From Phycisphaeraceae bacterium (GTDB lineage Bacteria > Planctomycetota > Phycisphaerae > Phycisphaerales > Phycisphaeraceae): a DNA stretch of 64,000 bases. The translations under genes and the position numbers were made by a program. This document shows, piece by piece, positions 1 through 7,901 of the stretch; the first letter of the stretch is position 1; each line of letters starts with the position of its first letter. The stretch is from the NCBI GenBank assembly GCA_029260655.1, contig JAJDCU010000072.1:18846-82845 (forward strand). The letters run 5' to 3'. The notes beneath the pieces are model-generated. The model saw only the letters and a program-made list of their open reading frames with translations, was not told the origin of the DNA and made no database searches.

Positions 1-732
1 AGCTCAAGCCTCCAGGCCAAGCTCTTACGCGTATTACAGGAACAGAGCTTCGAGCGGGTCGGATCGAGTATGACGATGAAGGTCGATGTCCGTGTGATCG
101 CCACGACCAACCGTGACCTGGCCGCTGCGGTTGCGTCCGGGGATTTTCGGCAGGATCTGTTCTACCGTCTGAATGTCCTGCCGATCGTTCTGCCGCCTCT
201 GAGTCAGCGTACCGACGACGTGCCCCTCCTCGCCGAGCATTTCCTCTTGCAACTGGCGATGCGGGAAGGGCGCAACCCCAAGCGTTTTGACGAGGAGTCG
301 ATTGGGTTGATGCGGTCGTACACCTGGCCGGGTAACGTCCGTGAGTTGCAGAACATCTGCGAACGTGCCAGCGTCCTGTGCCGAGCGCCGGTGATCAAGG
401 CCGGGCTCATCCAGCCCTGGCTGACCGCCTGCGAGCCGAAGGTCGTGGTCCAACCCGTCGGCCAACCCGTCGACAGAGCCGTCGTCGGCGCCGAGCCTCA
501 TGCTGTCGCGGGGGCCGCGGCTGTCATCGACGGCCTGCCCCGCTCCGCCCCGACACCGCCTGGCAGCATCCGAAAACTCGAGGAGATCGAGCGCGAGCAG
601 ATCATCCGGGCCCTGGGTTACTTCTCCGGCAACCGTCAGCGGACCGCCGGGGCGCTTGGGATCGGCGTGAGGACGCTTGGCCTGAAGCTCAAGAAATGGA
701 AGGAGATGAACCTCGTTGCTCAGACGATCTGA
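1..732 (+). CDS. Sigma-54-dependent transcriptional activator, C-terminal part (FlrC/FleR-like)
   Basis: The reading frame is open from base 1, so the 5' part, including the Walker A and GAFTGA region, lies outside the window. What remains is the end of a sigma-54 AAA+ domain: a sensor segment RVIATTNRDL, the segment FRQDLFYRLNVLPI, and the sensor-2 motif WPGNVREL. A variable linker follows, then a C-terminal Fis-type helix-turn-helix (about residues 200-240 of the visible part, NRQRTAGALGIGVRT). Family members are enhancer-binding proteins that remodel sigma-54 RNA polymerase. The gene lies directly upstream of phased repeats, a sigma-54 promoter and flgB, so it is very likely the flagellar master activator of the FlrC/FleR type; that role is inferred. 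Any receiver or PAS domain cannot be seen. Confidence 0.9.
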   Translation, partial: SSSLQAKLLRVLQEQSFERVGSSMTMKVDVRVIATTNRDLAAAVASGDFRQDLFYRLNVLPIVLPPLSQRTDDVPLLAEHFLLQLAMREGRNPKRFDEESIGLMRSYTWPGNVRELQNICERASVLCRAPVIKAGLIQPWLTACEPKVVVQPVGQPVDRAVVGAEPHAVAGAAAVIDGLPRSAPTPPGSIRKLEEIEREQIIRALGYFSGNRQRTAGALGIGVRTLGLKLKKWKEMNLVAQTI

Positions 733-741
733 AATAGCCCG

Positions 742-800
742 GCGCAACATCAACGCAGCCCCGCGCAACAACTGCACGCAGTCGGCGCAACAATTGCGCG
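742..800 (+). promoter_or_regulatory. Three phased GCGCAACA repeats, probable enhancer (UAS) sites
   Basis: GCGCAACA occurs at 742-749, 763-770 and 785-792, so the start-to-start spacing is 21 and 22 bases, about two helical turns. The third copy is an exact dyad, GCGCAA-CAA-TTGCGC, and the second a degenerate one. The array lies between the activator gene ending at 732 and the sigma-54 promoter at 863, a position and phasing typical of enhancer-binding-protein sites. Binding by the neighbouring activator is inferred. Confidence 0.6.
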
Positions 801-862
801 GCATGGTCCGTGATTCGGCCGACCCATCCGCCATCCGTCATCGCCAATCGCCCATTGGCGTC

Positions 863-878
863 TGGCACGAGGATTGCC
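863..878 (+). promoter_or_regulatory. Sigma-54 (RpoN) promoter for the flagellar operon
   Basis: TGGCACG-N4-TTGCC matches the -24/-12 consensus TGGCACG-N4-TTGCW except for the last base. The invariant GG (864-865) and GC (876-877) are exactly 10 bases apart. It lies 56 bases before the flgB start codon, with a sigma-54 activator gene and enhancer-like repeats upstream. It should drive flgB and probably much of the cluster. Confidence 0.85.
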
Positions 879-933
879 GATCCGTTCCGGCAGCGCCCGC
901 CGTACGGGCCGGTGTTGCGTGGGAGGCTAAGCG

Positions 934-1371
934 ATGATCAGTAAGCTTTTTGATAGCGGGGCGATACAGTCCGTCGAGCGACTGGTCCAGTTCACCGGTG
1001 CCCGGCACAAGGTCCTGACCAACAACATCGCCAACTTCGAGACGCCGTTCTACCGGGCCCGGGAGCTGGATACCGACGCCTTCCAGGCGGGGCTCCGTGA
1101 CGCGATCGACCGCCGACGCCGATCCGGCGCAAGCCCCACCGACGGGCCCCTGAAGATGCGCGATACCCGTCAGCTTCGTTTCCATCAAGACCGGGTCGAT
1201 GTCCAGCCCGGGTTCGATTCCGCCGGCATCATGTTCCACGACCGGACCAACGCCGACGTCGAGCGCACCATGCAGCATCTGGCGGAAAACACCATGGCCC
1301 ACAACGCGGGCCTGGAGATACTCAAGAACGAGTTCGATTTACTGAAGATGGCGATCCGCGGAAGGGTATAG
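934..1371 (+). CDS. flgB: Flagellar basal-body proximal rod protein FlgB
   Basis: This 145-residue protein has the usual FlgB length and the rod-family N-terminal signature (ARHKVLTNNIANFETPFY, about residues 22-39). The C-terminus is an amphipathic heptad segment ending in LLKMAIRGRV. FlgB forms the proximal rod with FlgC and is exported by the flagellar type III system. The ATG at 934 follows a GGAGG ribosome site at 921-925. It is the first gene after the sigma-54 promoter and is followed by flgC and fliE in the canonical order. Confidence 0.97.
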   Translation: MISKLFDSGAIQSVERLVQFTGARHKVLTNNIANFETPFYRARELDTDAFQAGLRDAIDRRRRSGASPTDGPLKMRDTRQLRFHQDRVDVQPGFDSAGIMFHDRTNADVERTMQHLAENTMAHNAGLEILKNEFDLLKMAIRGRV

Positions 1372-1375
1372 GCGG

Positions 1376-1469
1376 GCCATTAGCTATTAGCCGTTAGCTA
1401 TTAGCTACCGAAGAACGGATCAGCAGGAACACACAGTGCTAACGGCTAAAGGCTAACAGCTAAAGGCTC
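1376..1469. repeat. TTAGC-word inverted element between flgB and flgC
   Basis: The left arm (about 1376-1408) is a run of ATTAGC/GTTAGC words; the right arm (about 1437-1469) carries the reverse-complement words GCTAACGGCTAAAGGCTAAC. About 28 unrelated bases separate them. The arms can pair into a long imperfect hairpin in the mRNA between two co-transcribed genes. Similar words recur at 2266, 5069, 12856, 14034, 27724 and 56873. Confidence 0.75.
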
Positions 1470-1475
1470 ATAACA

Positions 1476-1880
1476 ATGTTTGGATCACTTGACGTATCGG
1501 CATCGGCACTGGTCGCGCAGCGGACGCGGCTGGAGACGATCTCCGCGAACATCGCGGGGGCACAGGCCATCGAAGACGCCGACGGCAACTACGCGCCGTT
1601 CCAAAGGCGGATCGCGGTCTTTGCCCAGGGCGACCCCAGCACCGGCAAGGGTGATGGGGTTCACGTCAAGGAGATCCTCCAGCAGCCGGTGTTCCGCGAG
1701 GTCTATGAGCCGGGCCACAAGTTCGCCGACCCGGCCACCGGGATGGTCAAGTACCCGGACATCAGCCCGGAGGTCGAGCTGATCAACGCCATGTCCGCCA
1801 GCCGGGCGTACGAAGCGAACATCACCGCCTCGGAGGCGACCAAGTCGATGATGCAGGCCAGCCTGCGTCTGTTGGCATGA
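1476..1880 (+). CDS. flgC: Flagellar basal-body rod protein FlgC
   Basis: The 134-residue product has the rod/hook N-terminal pattern (QRTRLETISANIAGAQ, residues 15-30). Its C-terminal FlgC signature (VELINAMSASRAYEANITA) is the heptad segment that packs in the rod core. FlgC is a proximal rod subunit. The ATG has no strong Shine-Dalgarno sequence; a TTAGC-word repeat ends six bases upstream, so initiation may rely on coupling or on the leader structure. It lies between flgB and fliE, the expected partners. Confidence 0.97.
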   Translation: MFGSLDVSASALVAQRTRLETISANIAGAQAIEDADGNYAPFQRRIAVFAQGDPSTGKGDGVHVKEILQQPVFREVYEPGHKFADPATGMVKYPDISPEVELINAMSASRAYEANITASEATKSMMQASLRLLA

Positions 1881-1937
1881 CGATTGAAACAGGATGAGCC
1901 CCGGCAGCGACCCGGGCCTTAGGATGGACCACGCGAT

Positions 1938-2252
1938 ATGGCCGACCCCCTTGGATTGATCAATGGCCCGCAAGGGGCCTCACCGATACGACCGGGCGTG
2001 TCAGGCGCCCCGGGATCACCGGCCGCGCCCGGCGCGAGCTTCAAGGACGCGCTGATGAAGCAGCTGGACCAGGTCAACCGGCTTCAGCAGGACGCCGAGA
2101 TTGCCATCGAAGACGTCGTTTCCGGCAAGCGCGACGACATGGACCAGGTCCTGATCGCCAAGCAGAAGGCCGACATCGCCTTCCAGATGTTGTTGCAGGT
2201 CCGCAACCAGATGATGGATGCTTACGAGGAGATCAAGCAGATACGGGTGTAG
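1938..2252 (+). CDS. fliE: Flagellar hook-basal body complex protein FliE
   Basis: This is a small protein of 104 residues, the usual FliE length. A variable Pro/Ala/Gly-rich N-terminus is followed by the conserved helical C-terminal half with the signature DQVLIAKQKADIAFQMLLQV and the ending YEEIKQIRV. FliE joins the MS ring (FliF) to the proximal rod. It follows flgC by 57 bases and precedes fliF, as in many flagellar operons. Confidence 0.96.
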   Translation: MADPLGLINGPQGASPIRPGVSGAPGSPAAPGASFKDALMKQLDQVNRLQQDAEIAIEDVVSGKRDDMDQVLIAKQKADIAFQMLLQVRNQMMDAYEEIKQIRV

Positions 2253-2265
2253 GAGGAAGCCGTCC

Positions 2266-2361
2266 GCTTTTAGCCATTAGCTATTAGCTTCGGAGAAAAG
2301 AAAAAGGCGCAGGAGCGCACGGGCTTAAAGCCAAAGCTAAAGGCTGATGGCTAAAAGCTCA
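2266..2361. repeat. TTAGC-word inverted element between fliE and fliF
   Basis: The left arm at 2266-2290 (CTTTTAGCCATTAGCTATTA) faces a right arm at 2323-2360 whose words (GCTAAAGGCTGATGGCTAAA) are its reverse complement. A purine-rich centre lies between. The architecture matches the flgB-flgC element, but the centre differs. The right arm ends about 20 bases before the fliF start codon. Confidence 0.75.
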
Positions 2362-2381
2362 CCCCGGCATGGAGGCCGACG

Positions 2382-3998
2382 ATGCAGTTTGTGAAAAGGT
2401 ACTGGATACAGATCCAGGCGCAGCTTGACGGGTTGTCGCTGAGCAGCAAGTGGCTGATCGCTTCGCTGCTGGTGATCCTGCTCATGGCGGCGTCGCTGCT
2501 GATGCTGTATGCCGGCAGCGAAGAGTTGGTGCCGGTGGGGTTGGCCGGGGGTAATGCGCCCGAAGCGATCTCTCGCTTGCAGAGCGCCGGGATCGAGGCC
2601 CAGGCCCAGGGCGGCGAGATCCGCGTCCCCCCCGCGCAGCGGCAGCAGGCCTTTCAACTACTCGTGCAGGGCGACCTGCTGGGTGAAAACCCGGCTAACG
2701 CATTCGACCGGATGTTTGCCGGGCAGTCGGCCTGGGAAACCGACAAGCGCGGCGAGCAGCGCTACAACAACGCCCGTGGCCGGTTCCTCAGCGGCGCGAT
2801 CGCCAACATCACCGGGATCAAGTCCGCCGACGTCCTGATCGACCCGGGGCAGGACGGGATCGGCAAACGGCACATCCGCGCCAGTGCCATGGTCAACATC
2901 ATTTCCACCTCGGGCCCGGTCAACGCCGAGATGGCCGACGCCGTCGCCGCCCTGGTCAGCGGCGCGGTCGCCAAGGTCGAGCCGACCGACGTCAAGATCG
3001 TCGACGCCCGGACGGGCAGGCGGATTGAGGTCAGTGACCCCTCGAACATGCTTCCGTCCGATGCGCTGGAGGTCAAACGCAACATCGAGGAGCGCAAGCG
3101 CAAAGAGATCGAGAACATCCTCGACTACATCCCCGGCGTCCGGGTCGGGGTCAACGTCCTGATGGATACGATCGCCAGCCGGCACGAGAGCCGTACCGAC
3201 TACGACAAGAGCCAGCCGTTGCAGAACGAGTCGACCGAGGAGACCAGCAGCCGCAACACGGCCAACGCCGGTGAGCCCGGTCCAAGGTCCAACACCGGGC
3301 TGTCGATCAACGGCAGCGGGCAGGCGGGCCGGGAAGAAACGACCAACCGCACAGAGACGTCCTTCTACGAGCACAAGCCGGTCATTCTCCAGCAGGAGAC
3401 GACCCACACCGGCCACCAGGTCAAGCAGATCAACGTTGCGGTCAACGTCCCGCGCAGCTTCTTCGTCGGGCTGTTTAAGCAGCAGAACCCCGACACCCAG
3501 GACGAGCCCGGCGACGCGGCGCTGGCGCCGATCATCACGCAGCAATTAGGCAACATCGAACAGAAGGTCAAGGTGCTCACCCTGGCCGACGTGCAGGGCG
3601 AGGTCAAAGCCGACTGGGTCCCGGACGCGCCGATACTAGCCGGCGGCGGCGGCGGCTCGGCGATCGGGATGATGGTCGATAGCGGCTGGGCGGGCCCGGT
3701 CGGGGGAACGTTGTTGGCGCTGGCGAGCCTGGGTCTGATGCTGGGGATGGTCCGCAAGGCGACCCGCCCCGAGTCTCTGCCAAGCATCGAAGAGTTGGCG
3801 GGCGTCCCGCCGTCACTGCCGTCGGATGAGGAATTGATCGGCGAGGCCGAGGAGTCCGAAACGACCATGCAGGGTGTTGAATTGAACGAGGAAGACCTGC
3901 GCAGCCGCCGGATCGCTGAGCAGATCAGCGACCTGGTCAAGGCCGATCCTTCCGAGGCCAGCCGCTTGCTGGGCAAGTGGGTAACCACGAACGAATAA
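2382..3998 (+). CDS. fliF: Flagellar MS-ring protein FliF
   Basis: At 538 residues this is close to the usual 550. A first membrane helix (about residues 24-44) is followed by ring-building domains (EAISRLQSAGIEAQAQGGEI, then NNARGRFLSGAIANITGI). A low-complexity, polar beta-collar region spans about residues 270-330. A second membrane helix (about 435-458) precedes the cytoplasmic tail that binds FliG (DLVKADPSEASRLLGKWV). FliF forms the MS ring in the inner membrane, around the export gate. The gene sits directly before fliG. Confidence 0.97.
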   Translation: MQFVKRYWIQIQAQLDGLSLSSKWLIASLLVILLMAASLLMLYAGSEELVPVGLAGGNAPEAISRLQSAGIEAQAQGGEIRVPPAQRQQAFQLLVQGDLLGENPANAFDRMFAGQSAWETDKRGEQRYNNARGRFLSGAIANITGIKSADVLIDPGQDGIGKRHIRASAMVNIISTSGPVNAEMADAVAALVSGAVAKVEPTDVKIVDARTGRRIEVSDPSNMLPSDALEVKRNIEERKRKEIENILDYIPGVRVGVNVLMDTIASRHESRTDYDKSQPLQNESTEETSSRNTANAGEPGPRSNTGLSINGSGQAGREETTNRTETSFYEHKPVILQQETTHTGHQVKQINVAVNVPRSFFVGLFKQQNPDTQDEPGDAALAPIITQQLGNIEQKVKVLTLADVQGEVKADWVPDAPILAGGGGGSAIGMMVDSGWAGPVGGTLLALASLGLMLGMVRKATRPESLPSIEELAGVPPSLPSDEELIGEAEESETTMQGVELNEEDLRSRRIAEQISDLVKADPSEASRLLGKWVTTNE

Positions 3999-4016
3999 CA
4001 GCCGGGTTGATGAACC

Positions 4017-5057
4017 ATGCCGCAGACCCAAGAGGAACAACAATCCGAATCGATCGAGCAGATGCCCGGCGTCAAGAAGGCGGCGGTGCTGCTGCTTGCG
4101 CTGGACCAGGAAGCCGCGTCGCTGGTGCTCAGCAAGCTCAACCCCAAGTCGGTCGAGGAAGTGACCCGGGAGTTGGCGAGCATCAACGCGGTGCCCGAGA
4201 AGACCCGCGACACGATCCTGCGTGAATTCTACGAGTTGGCGGTCGCGCAGAACTGGGCCCGCGAGGGGGGCTTGGATTACGCCCGCACGTTGCTGATGAA
4301 GAGCCTGGACCCCAAGGACGCGGAGCGCATCCTTTCACAGATCAGCCAGCAGGTCCGACGCACGCCTTTCGCCTTTCTCCAGAAGGCCGAATCACAGAAC
4401 CTCTTGACCTTCATCCAGGACGAGCACCCCCAGACGATCGCGCTGATCGTCAGCCACCTGGCGCACCACAAGGCATCGGAGATCCTCGGCGGCTTGCCGG
4501 GGCCCAAGCAGATCGAGGTGGTCAAGCGTGTGGCCAACATGGAGCAGACCAACCCCGAGGTCATCTCCGAGGTTGAGCGCGGTTTGGAGGCGCGTCTGGC
4601 GAACCTGCTGAGCACGAGCTTCGAGAAGATCGGCGGGGTCGAGACCGTCGCCGAGATGCTCAACCTCGTCGACCGGACCACGGAGAAGGGGATCATGGAG
4701 GGCCTGGAGGCCGAGGACCCCGACCTGGTCGAGGAGATCCGCCGGCTGATGTTCGTGTTCGAGGACATCAACCTCGTGGACGACAAGGGCATCCAGTCCG
4801 TGCTCAAGGAGGTCGAGAACGACGAGTTGGCTATCGCACTCAAGACCGCCAGCGACGAGCTGAAGGACAAGATCTTCAAGAACATGTCCGAGCGTGCCGC
4901 GACGATGATCGGCGAAGACATGGAATACATGGGCCCGGTTCGGATGAGCGACGTGGAAGCGGCGCAGCAGCGGATCGTGGACATCGTGCGTCGTTTGGAG
5001 GACGCCGGGGAGATCATCATCTCCGGCCGAGGCGGAGCTGGCGAGATGGTGGTCTAG
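4017..5057 (+). CDS. fliG: Flagellar motor switch protein FliG
   Basis: The 346-residue product has the normal FliG length and all three parts. The N-terminal domain that binds FliF starts at PGVKKAAVLLLALDQEAASL. The middle domain carries the EHPQT motif (about residue 139) used for FliM contact. The C-terminal torque domain (about 240-330) has the charged ridge EEIRRLMFVFEDI. FliG couples the stator to rotor rotation. It follows fliF by 18 bases. The FliM-binding residues are kept although no fliM lies in the window. Confidence 0.97.
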   Translation: MPQTQEEQQSESIEQMPGVKKAAVLLLALDQEAASLVLSKLNPKSVEEVTRELASINAVPEKTRDTILREFYELAVAQNWAREGGLDYARTLLMKSLDPKDAERILSQISQQVRRTPFAFLQKAESQNLLTFIQDEHPQTIALIVSHLAHHKASEILGGLPGPKQIEVVKRVANMEQTNPEVISEVERGLEARLANLLSTSFEKIGGVETVAEMLNLVDRTTEKGIMEGLEAEDPDLVEEIRRLMFVFEDINLVDDKGIQSVLKEVENDELAIALKTASDELKDKIFKNMSERAATMIGEDMEYMGPVRMSDVEAAQQRIVDIVRRLEDAGEIIISGRGGAGEMVV

Positions 5058-5068
5058 GGCGCAGGTTT

Positions 5069-5101
5069 GCTAACAGCTAACGGCTAACGGCAAAGGGCTA
5101 A
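5069..5101. repeat. TTAGC-word repeat (single orientation) before fliH
   Basis: Tandem GCTAACAGCTAACGGCTAAC words and a degenerate GGGCTAAA fill the gap between fliG and fliH. Only the GCTAA orientation is present, so this looks like one arm of the elements at 1376 and 2266. Confidence 0.65.
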
Positions 5102-5106
5102 ATGAA

Positions 5107-5952
5107 ATGTCGGTTCTCAAAGCAGACAACACAGTGGGCTTCTCCAAGGACGCGGTGGTGCTGGACCTGGGCGATCTAGGCCGGCAGGCGGCGCGTCTGC
5201 GGATGGTGGCCGAGGATAAGGCGGCGTCGATCGTGACCGAGGCCGAGCGCAAGGCCAAGCAGTTGGTTGCCGGCGCCGAGGCGATCGGTTTCGAGCAAGG
5301 CAAAGAGGCCGGTTACGCCCAGGGCATGATCGAAGGCCAGGAGCAGGGCCGGCTCGAAGCGCTTCGAGAGGCCGGGGAGAAGCTGGATCAGGTCCAGGCG
5401 GCCTGGTCGGATGTCGCCGAGCAGTGGGACGGGCAGAGCAAGCAGATGGCGATCGAAGCCAGGCAGGTCGTCGCCGAGTTTGCGCTGAAGATGGGCGAAC
5501 GTCTGGTCCACCGTGTGATCGAAGTCGACCCGTCGGTGGTGGTGGACCAGGTTGCCGGGGCGCTGTCGCTGGTGCTTCGTCCGCTGGACGTGTCGGTACG
5601 TATCAACCCCGACGAGCGGCCCATCCTTGACCAGGCTTTGCCTCAACTCATGACCGAGTTCGACCATCTCGAACACATCCACCTCGTGGAGGACGCCCAG
5701 GTCAGCCCCGGCGGATGCGTGGTGTCGTACGGCCAGGGCCAGATCGACGCCACGATCGAGACGCAGATACGCCGGGTCGTCGATCTGATCCTTCCCCTGG
5801 ACTGCCAGACCCAACCAGACGCCCAGGCGCTGGGCGAACAGGCGGCGGATCCCCTGCCAGCCGATCGGGTCGGGGGGGACTTGGATATGCGGACGGACCC
5901 AGCTAGTTCCACCGGCATCGAGGGCGAGCCCGACCCAGGCCCGGAGGTTTGA
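5107..5952 (+). CDS. fliH: Flagellar export ATPase regulator FliH
   Basis: This 281-residue protein fits FliH by position between fliG and fliI and by a run of GxxxG repeats (about residues 63-83, with Gly every fourth residue: QGKEAGYAQGMIEGQEQG), a known FliH hallmark. A coiled-coil follows, then the C-terminal domain (about 120-235) with the pattern RVIEVDPSVVVDQVAGAL that binds the FliI N-terminus. FliH dimers hold and inhibit the ATPase and tether it to the C ring. The last 45 residues are Pro/Asp-rich and probably disordered. Confidence 0.93.
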   Translation: MSVLKADNTVGFSKDAVVLDLGDLGRQAARLRMVAEDKAASIVTEAERKAKQLVAGAEAIGFEQGKEAGYAQGMIEGQEQGRLEALREAGEKLDQVQAAWSDVAEQWDGQSKQMAIEARQVVAEFALKMGERLVHRVIEVDPSVVVDQVAGALSLVLRPLDVSVRINPDERPILDQALPQLMTEFDHLEHIHLVEDAQVSPGGCVVSYGQGQIDATIETQIRRVVDLILPLDCQTQPDAQALGEQAADPLPADRVGGDLDMRTDPASSTGIEGEPDPGPEV

Positions 5953-6004
5953 TCCGGTCCCGGGCATGGGCGCGTGGCACGCGGTTCGCTGGTGGAGTTA
6001 GCCG

Positions 6005-7393
6005 ATGAGTCTTTTGACTGAACAACTAGGGATCCTGGACCACGCTGCCCCGCTGGAATTGCGCGGTACGGTCGCCGAAGTGCGCGGTCTTGCGCTCCGA
6101 GTGGCCGACCTGCCCGCCCCGATCGGGGCCATGGTGGCTATCCGTGGAAAAAATCATCACGGCTCCCGGCTCGACGGCGAGGTCGTCGGGTTTGAGCACG
6201 ATCAGGCTATCGTCATGCCCCTGGGCCCGACCACCGGCGTCCGCCGCGGCGACCGGGTCACCGCCGAACACTTCACCCCGTTCGTCCGGGTTGGCGAATC
6301 CCTGCTGGGCAGGGTTCTGGACGGGATGGGCCGGCCGATGGATGGCGCGGGGCCCTTGGCCGACACCGTCTTGCGGCCGCTGACCCCCACACCGGTCGAT
6401 CCGCTTGACCGGCCGCTGATCAATCAGCCCCTGGCGACCGGCGTCCGGGCGATCGACGCGCTGGTCTCGGTCGGCCGTGGCCAGCGCATCGGCGTATTTG
6501 CGGCGCCCGGGGTCGGCAAATCCACGCTGTTGGGGACGATGGCCCGGCACACCGCCGCCGACGTCAGCGTCATCGCGCTGGTCGGTGAACGTGGCCGAGA
6601 GGTCCGTGACTTTATCGATAACAACCTCGGCCCGGATGGCCTGGCGCGCAGCGTCGTCATCTGCGCCACCAGCGATCAGCCGGCCCTGCTGCGCATCCGC
6701 GCCGCGGTCGTCGCAGCGGTCGTCGCCGAATATTTCAGAGACAACGGCCTGGACGTGATGCTTATCATGGATTCGGTCACCCGGTTCTGCCAGGCGCAGC
6801 GGCAGGTCGGGCTCGCCGCCGGGGAGCCGCCCGCGACCAAGGGCTATCCCCCCAGCGTCTTCTCCATGCTCCCCACACTCCTGGAGCGCTCCGGCCGGAC
6901 AAGCAAGGGTTCGATCACCGGGGTCTATTCCGTCCTGGTTGAGGGCGACGACATCAACGAGCCGATCTCCGATGCCTGCCGCGGCGTCCTCGACGGTCAT
7001 ATCCAGCTCTCCCGTGACTTGGCGCAGAAGGGCCACTACCCCGCGATCGACCTGCTCACGTCGGTCAGCCGTGTCGTGGACGACGTGACCGGCGGCGACC
7101 AGCAAAACGCGCGGCGCGAGGTCCTCAATCTCATCCACAGCTACCACGAGGTCGAGGACCTTTTGAACATCGGCGCCTACGCGGCCGGGTCCAACCCGGA
7201 CTTCGACCTGGCGATCGCCTGCAAGCCCGCGGTGGATCGGCTGCTCCAGCAGGGCCGAAACGAGGTCAAAGACGTCGCCGGCTTCGAGGCCGCGCGGTCA
7301 CAGTTGATGGCGTTGATGCAGAAAATCGGTCAGGCCCAGCAGCAGCTTAAGCAACGCACACGCCAGCCGGGGATCGTCCCGGCTGCGCGGTAG
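6005..7393 (+). CDS. fliI: Flagellum-specific export ATPase FliI
   Basis: This 462-residue F1-beta-like ATPase has a Walker A GVGKST (about residue 170), a Walker B region LDVMLIMDSVTRF, and the long conserved segment with GEPPATKGYPPSVF and LLERSGR. It energises export of rod, hook and filament proteins, with FliH as regulator and FliJ as central stalk. It starts at ATG 6005, downstream of fliH by 52 bases, and is followed by fliJ. Confidence 0.98.
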   Translation: MSLLTEQLGILDHAAPLELRGTVAEVRGLALRVADLPAPIGAMVAIRGKNHHGSRLDGEVVGFEHDQAIVMPLGPTTGVRRGDRVTAEHFTPFVRVGESLLGRVLDGMGRPMDGAGPLADTVLRPLTPTPVDPLDRPLINQPLATGVRAIDALVSVGRGQRIGVFAAPGVGKSTLLGTMARHTAADVSVIALVGERGREVRDFIDNNLGPDGLARSVVICATSDQPALLRIRAAVVAAVVAEYFRDNGLDVMLIMDSVTRFCQAQRQVGLAAGEPPATKGYPPSVFSMLPTLLERSGRTSKGSITGVYSVLVEGDDINEPISDACRGVLDGHIQLSRDLAQKGHYPAIDLLTSVSRVVDDVTGGDQQNARREVLNLIHSYHEVEDLLNIGAYAAGSNPDFDLAIACKPAVDRLLQQGRNEVKDVAGFEAARSQLMALMQKIGQAQQQLKQRTRQPGIVPAAR

Positions 7394-7439
7394 GTAACCG
7401 TACCGGTCTCGGTGGAGCCGAGGCACGTGAGAACCTGAT

Positions 7440-7901
7440 ATGGCGACGTTCCAATTCCGGTTTAAGACCCTCTTGTCCCACCGCCGCCGGGTGGAAGATC
7501 AGAGGCAGCGGGAATTGGCCCAATTCCTACGGACACGGATGATCCTCCTGGATCAGATCAAAGACATGCAAGAGACGATCCGAGATTCCAAGCGGTTGAT
7601 GGCCGATGGCCTGGTCGGCAAGGTGGACCTTACCCGCGTCGGGCAGTTCGCCCGGTACAGCGGACACGCCGCCCAGCGCGCCAGGCAGATCGTGGTCCGG
7701 CTCGCCGGGGTCGAGAAGCAGATCACCGCCGCGCGTCAGACGCTTCTGGATGCCAGCCGGCAGCGCAAGGCCCTTGAGCTGTTGCGTGATAAGCACGAGG
7801 CCCGCTGGCGCTATGAGCAGGACCGCAAGGAGACCCTCCGGTTGGATGAGCTGGCGACCGGCCGATACGCCCGGGAGATGATGATCGGGGGTACCCGGTG
7901 A
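7440..7901 (+). CDS. fliJ: Flagellar export chaperone/stalk protein FliJ
   Basis: The product is 153 residues, almost entirely alpha-helical and charged, as expected for FliJ, which forms a two-helix coiled coil inside the FliI hexamer. The N-terminal FQFRFKTLLSHRRRVEDQRQ is typical. Sequence identity in this family is low, so position directly after fliI carries weight. Its stop overlaps the next gene's GTG start (GTGA at 7898), indicating translational coupling. Confidence 0.92.
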   Translation: MATFQFRFKTLLSHRRRVEDQRQRELAQFLRTRMILLDQIKDMQETIRDSKRLMADGLVGKVDLTRVGQFARYSGHAAQRARQIVVRLAGVEKQITAARQTLLDASRQRKALELLRDKHEARWRYEQDRKETLRLDELATGRYAREMMIGGTR

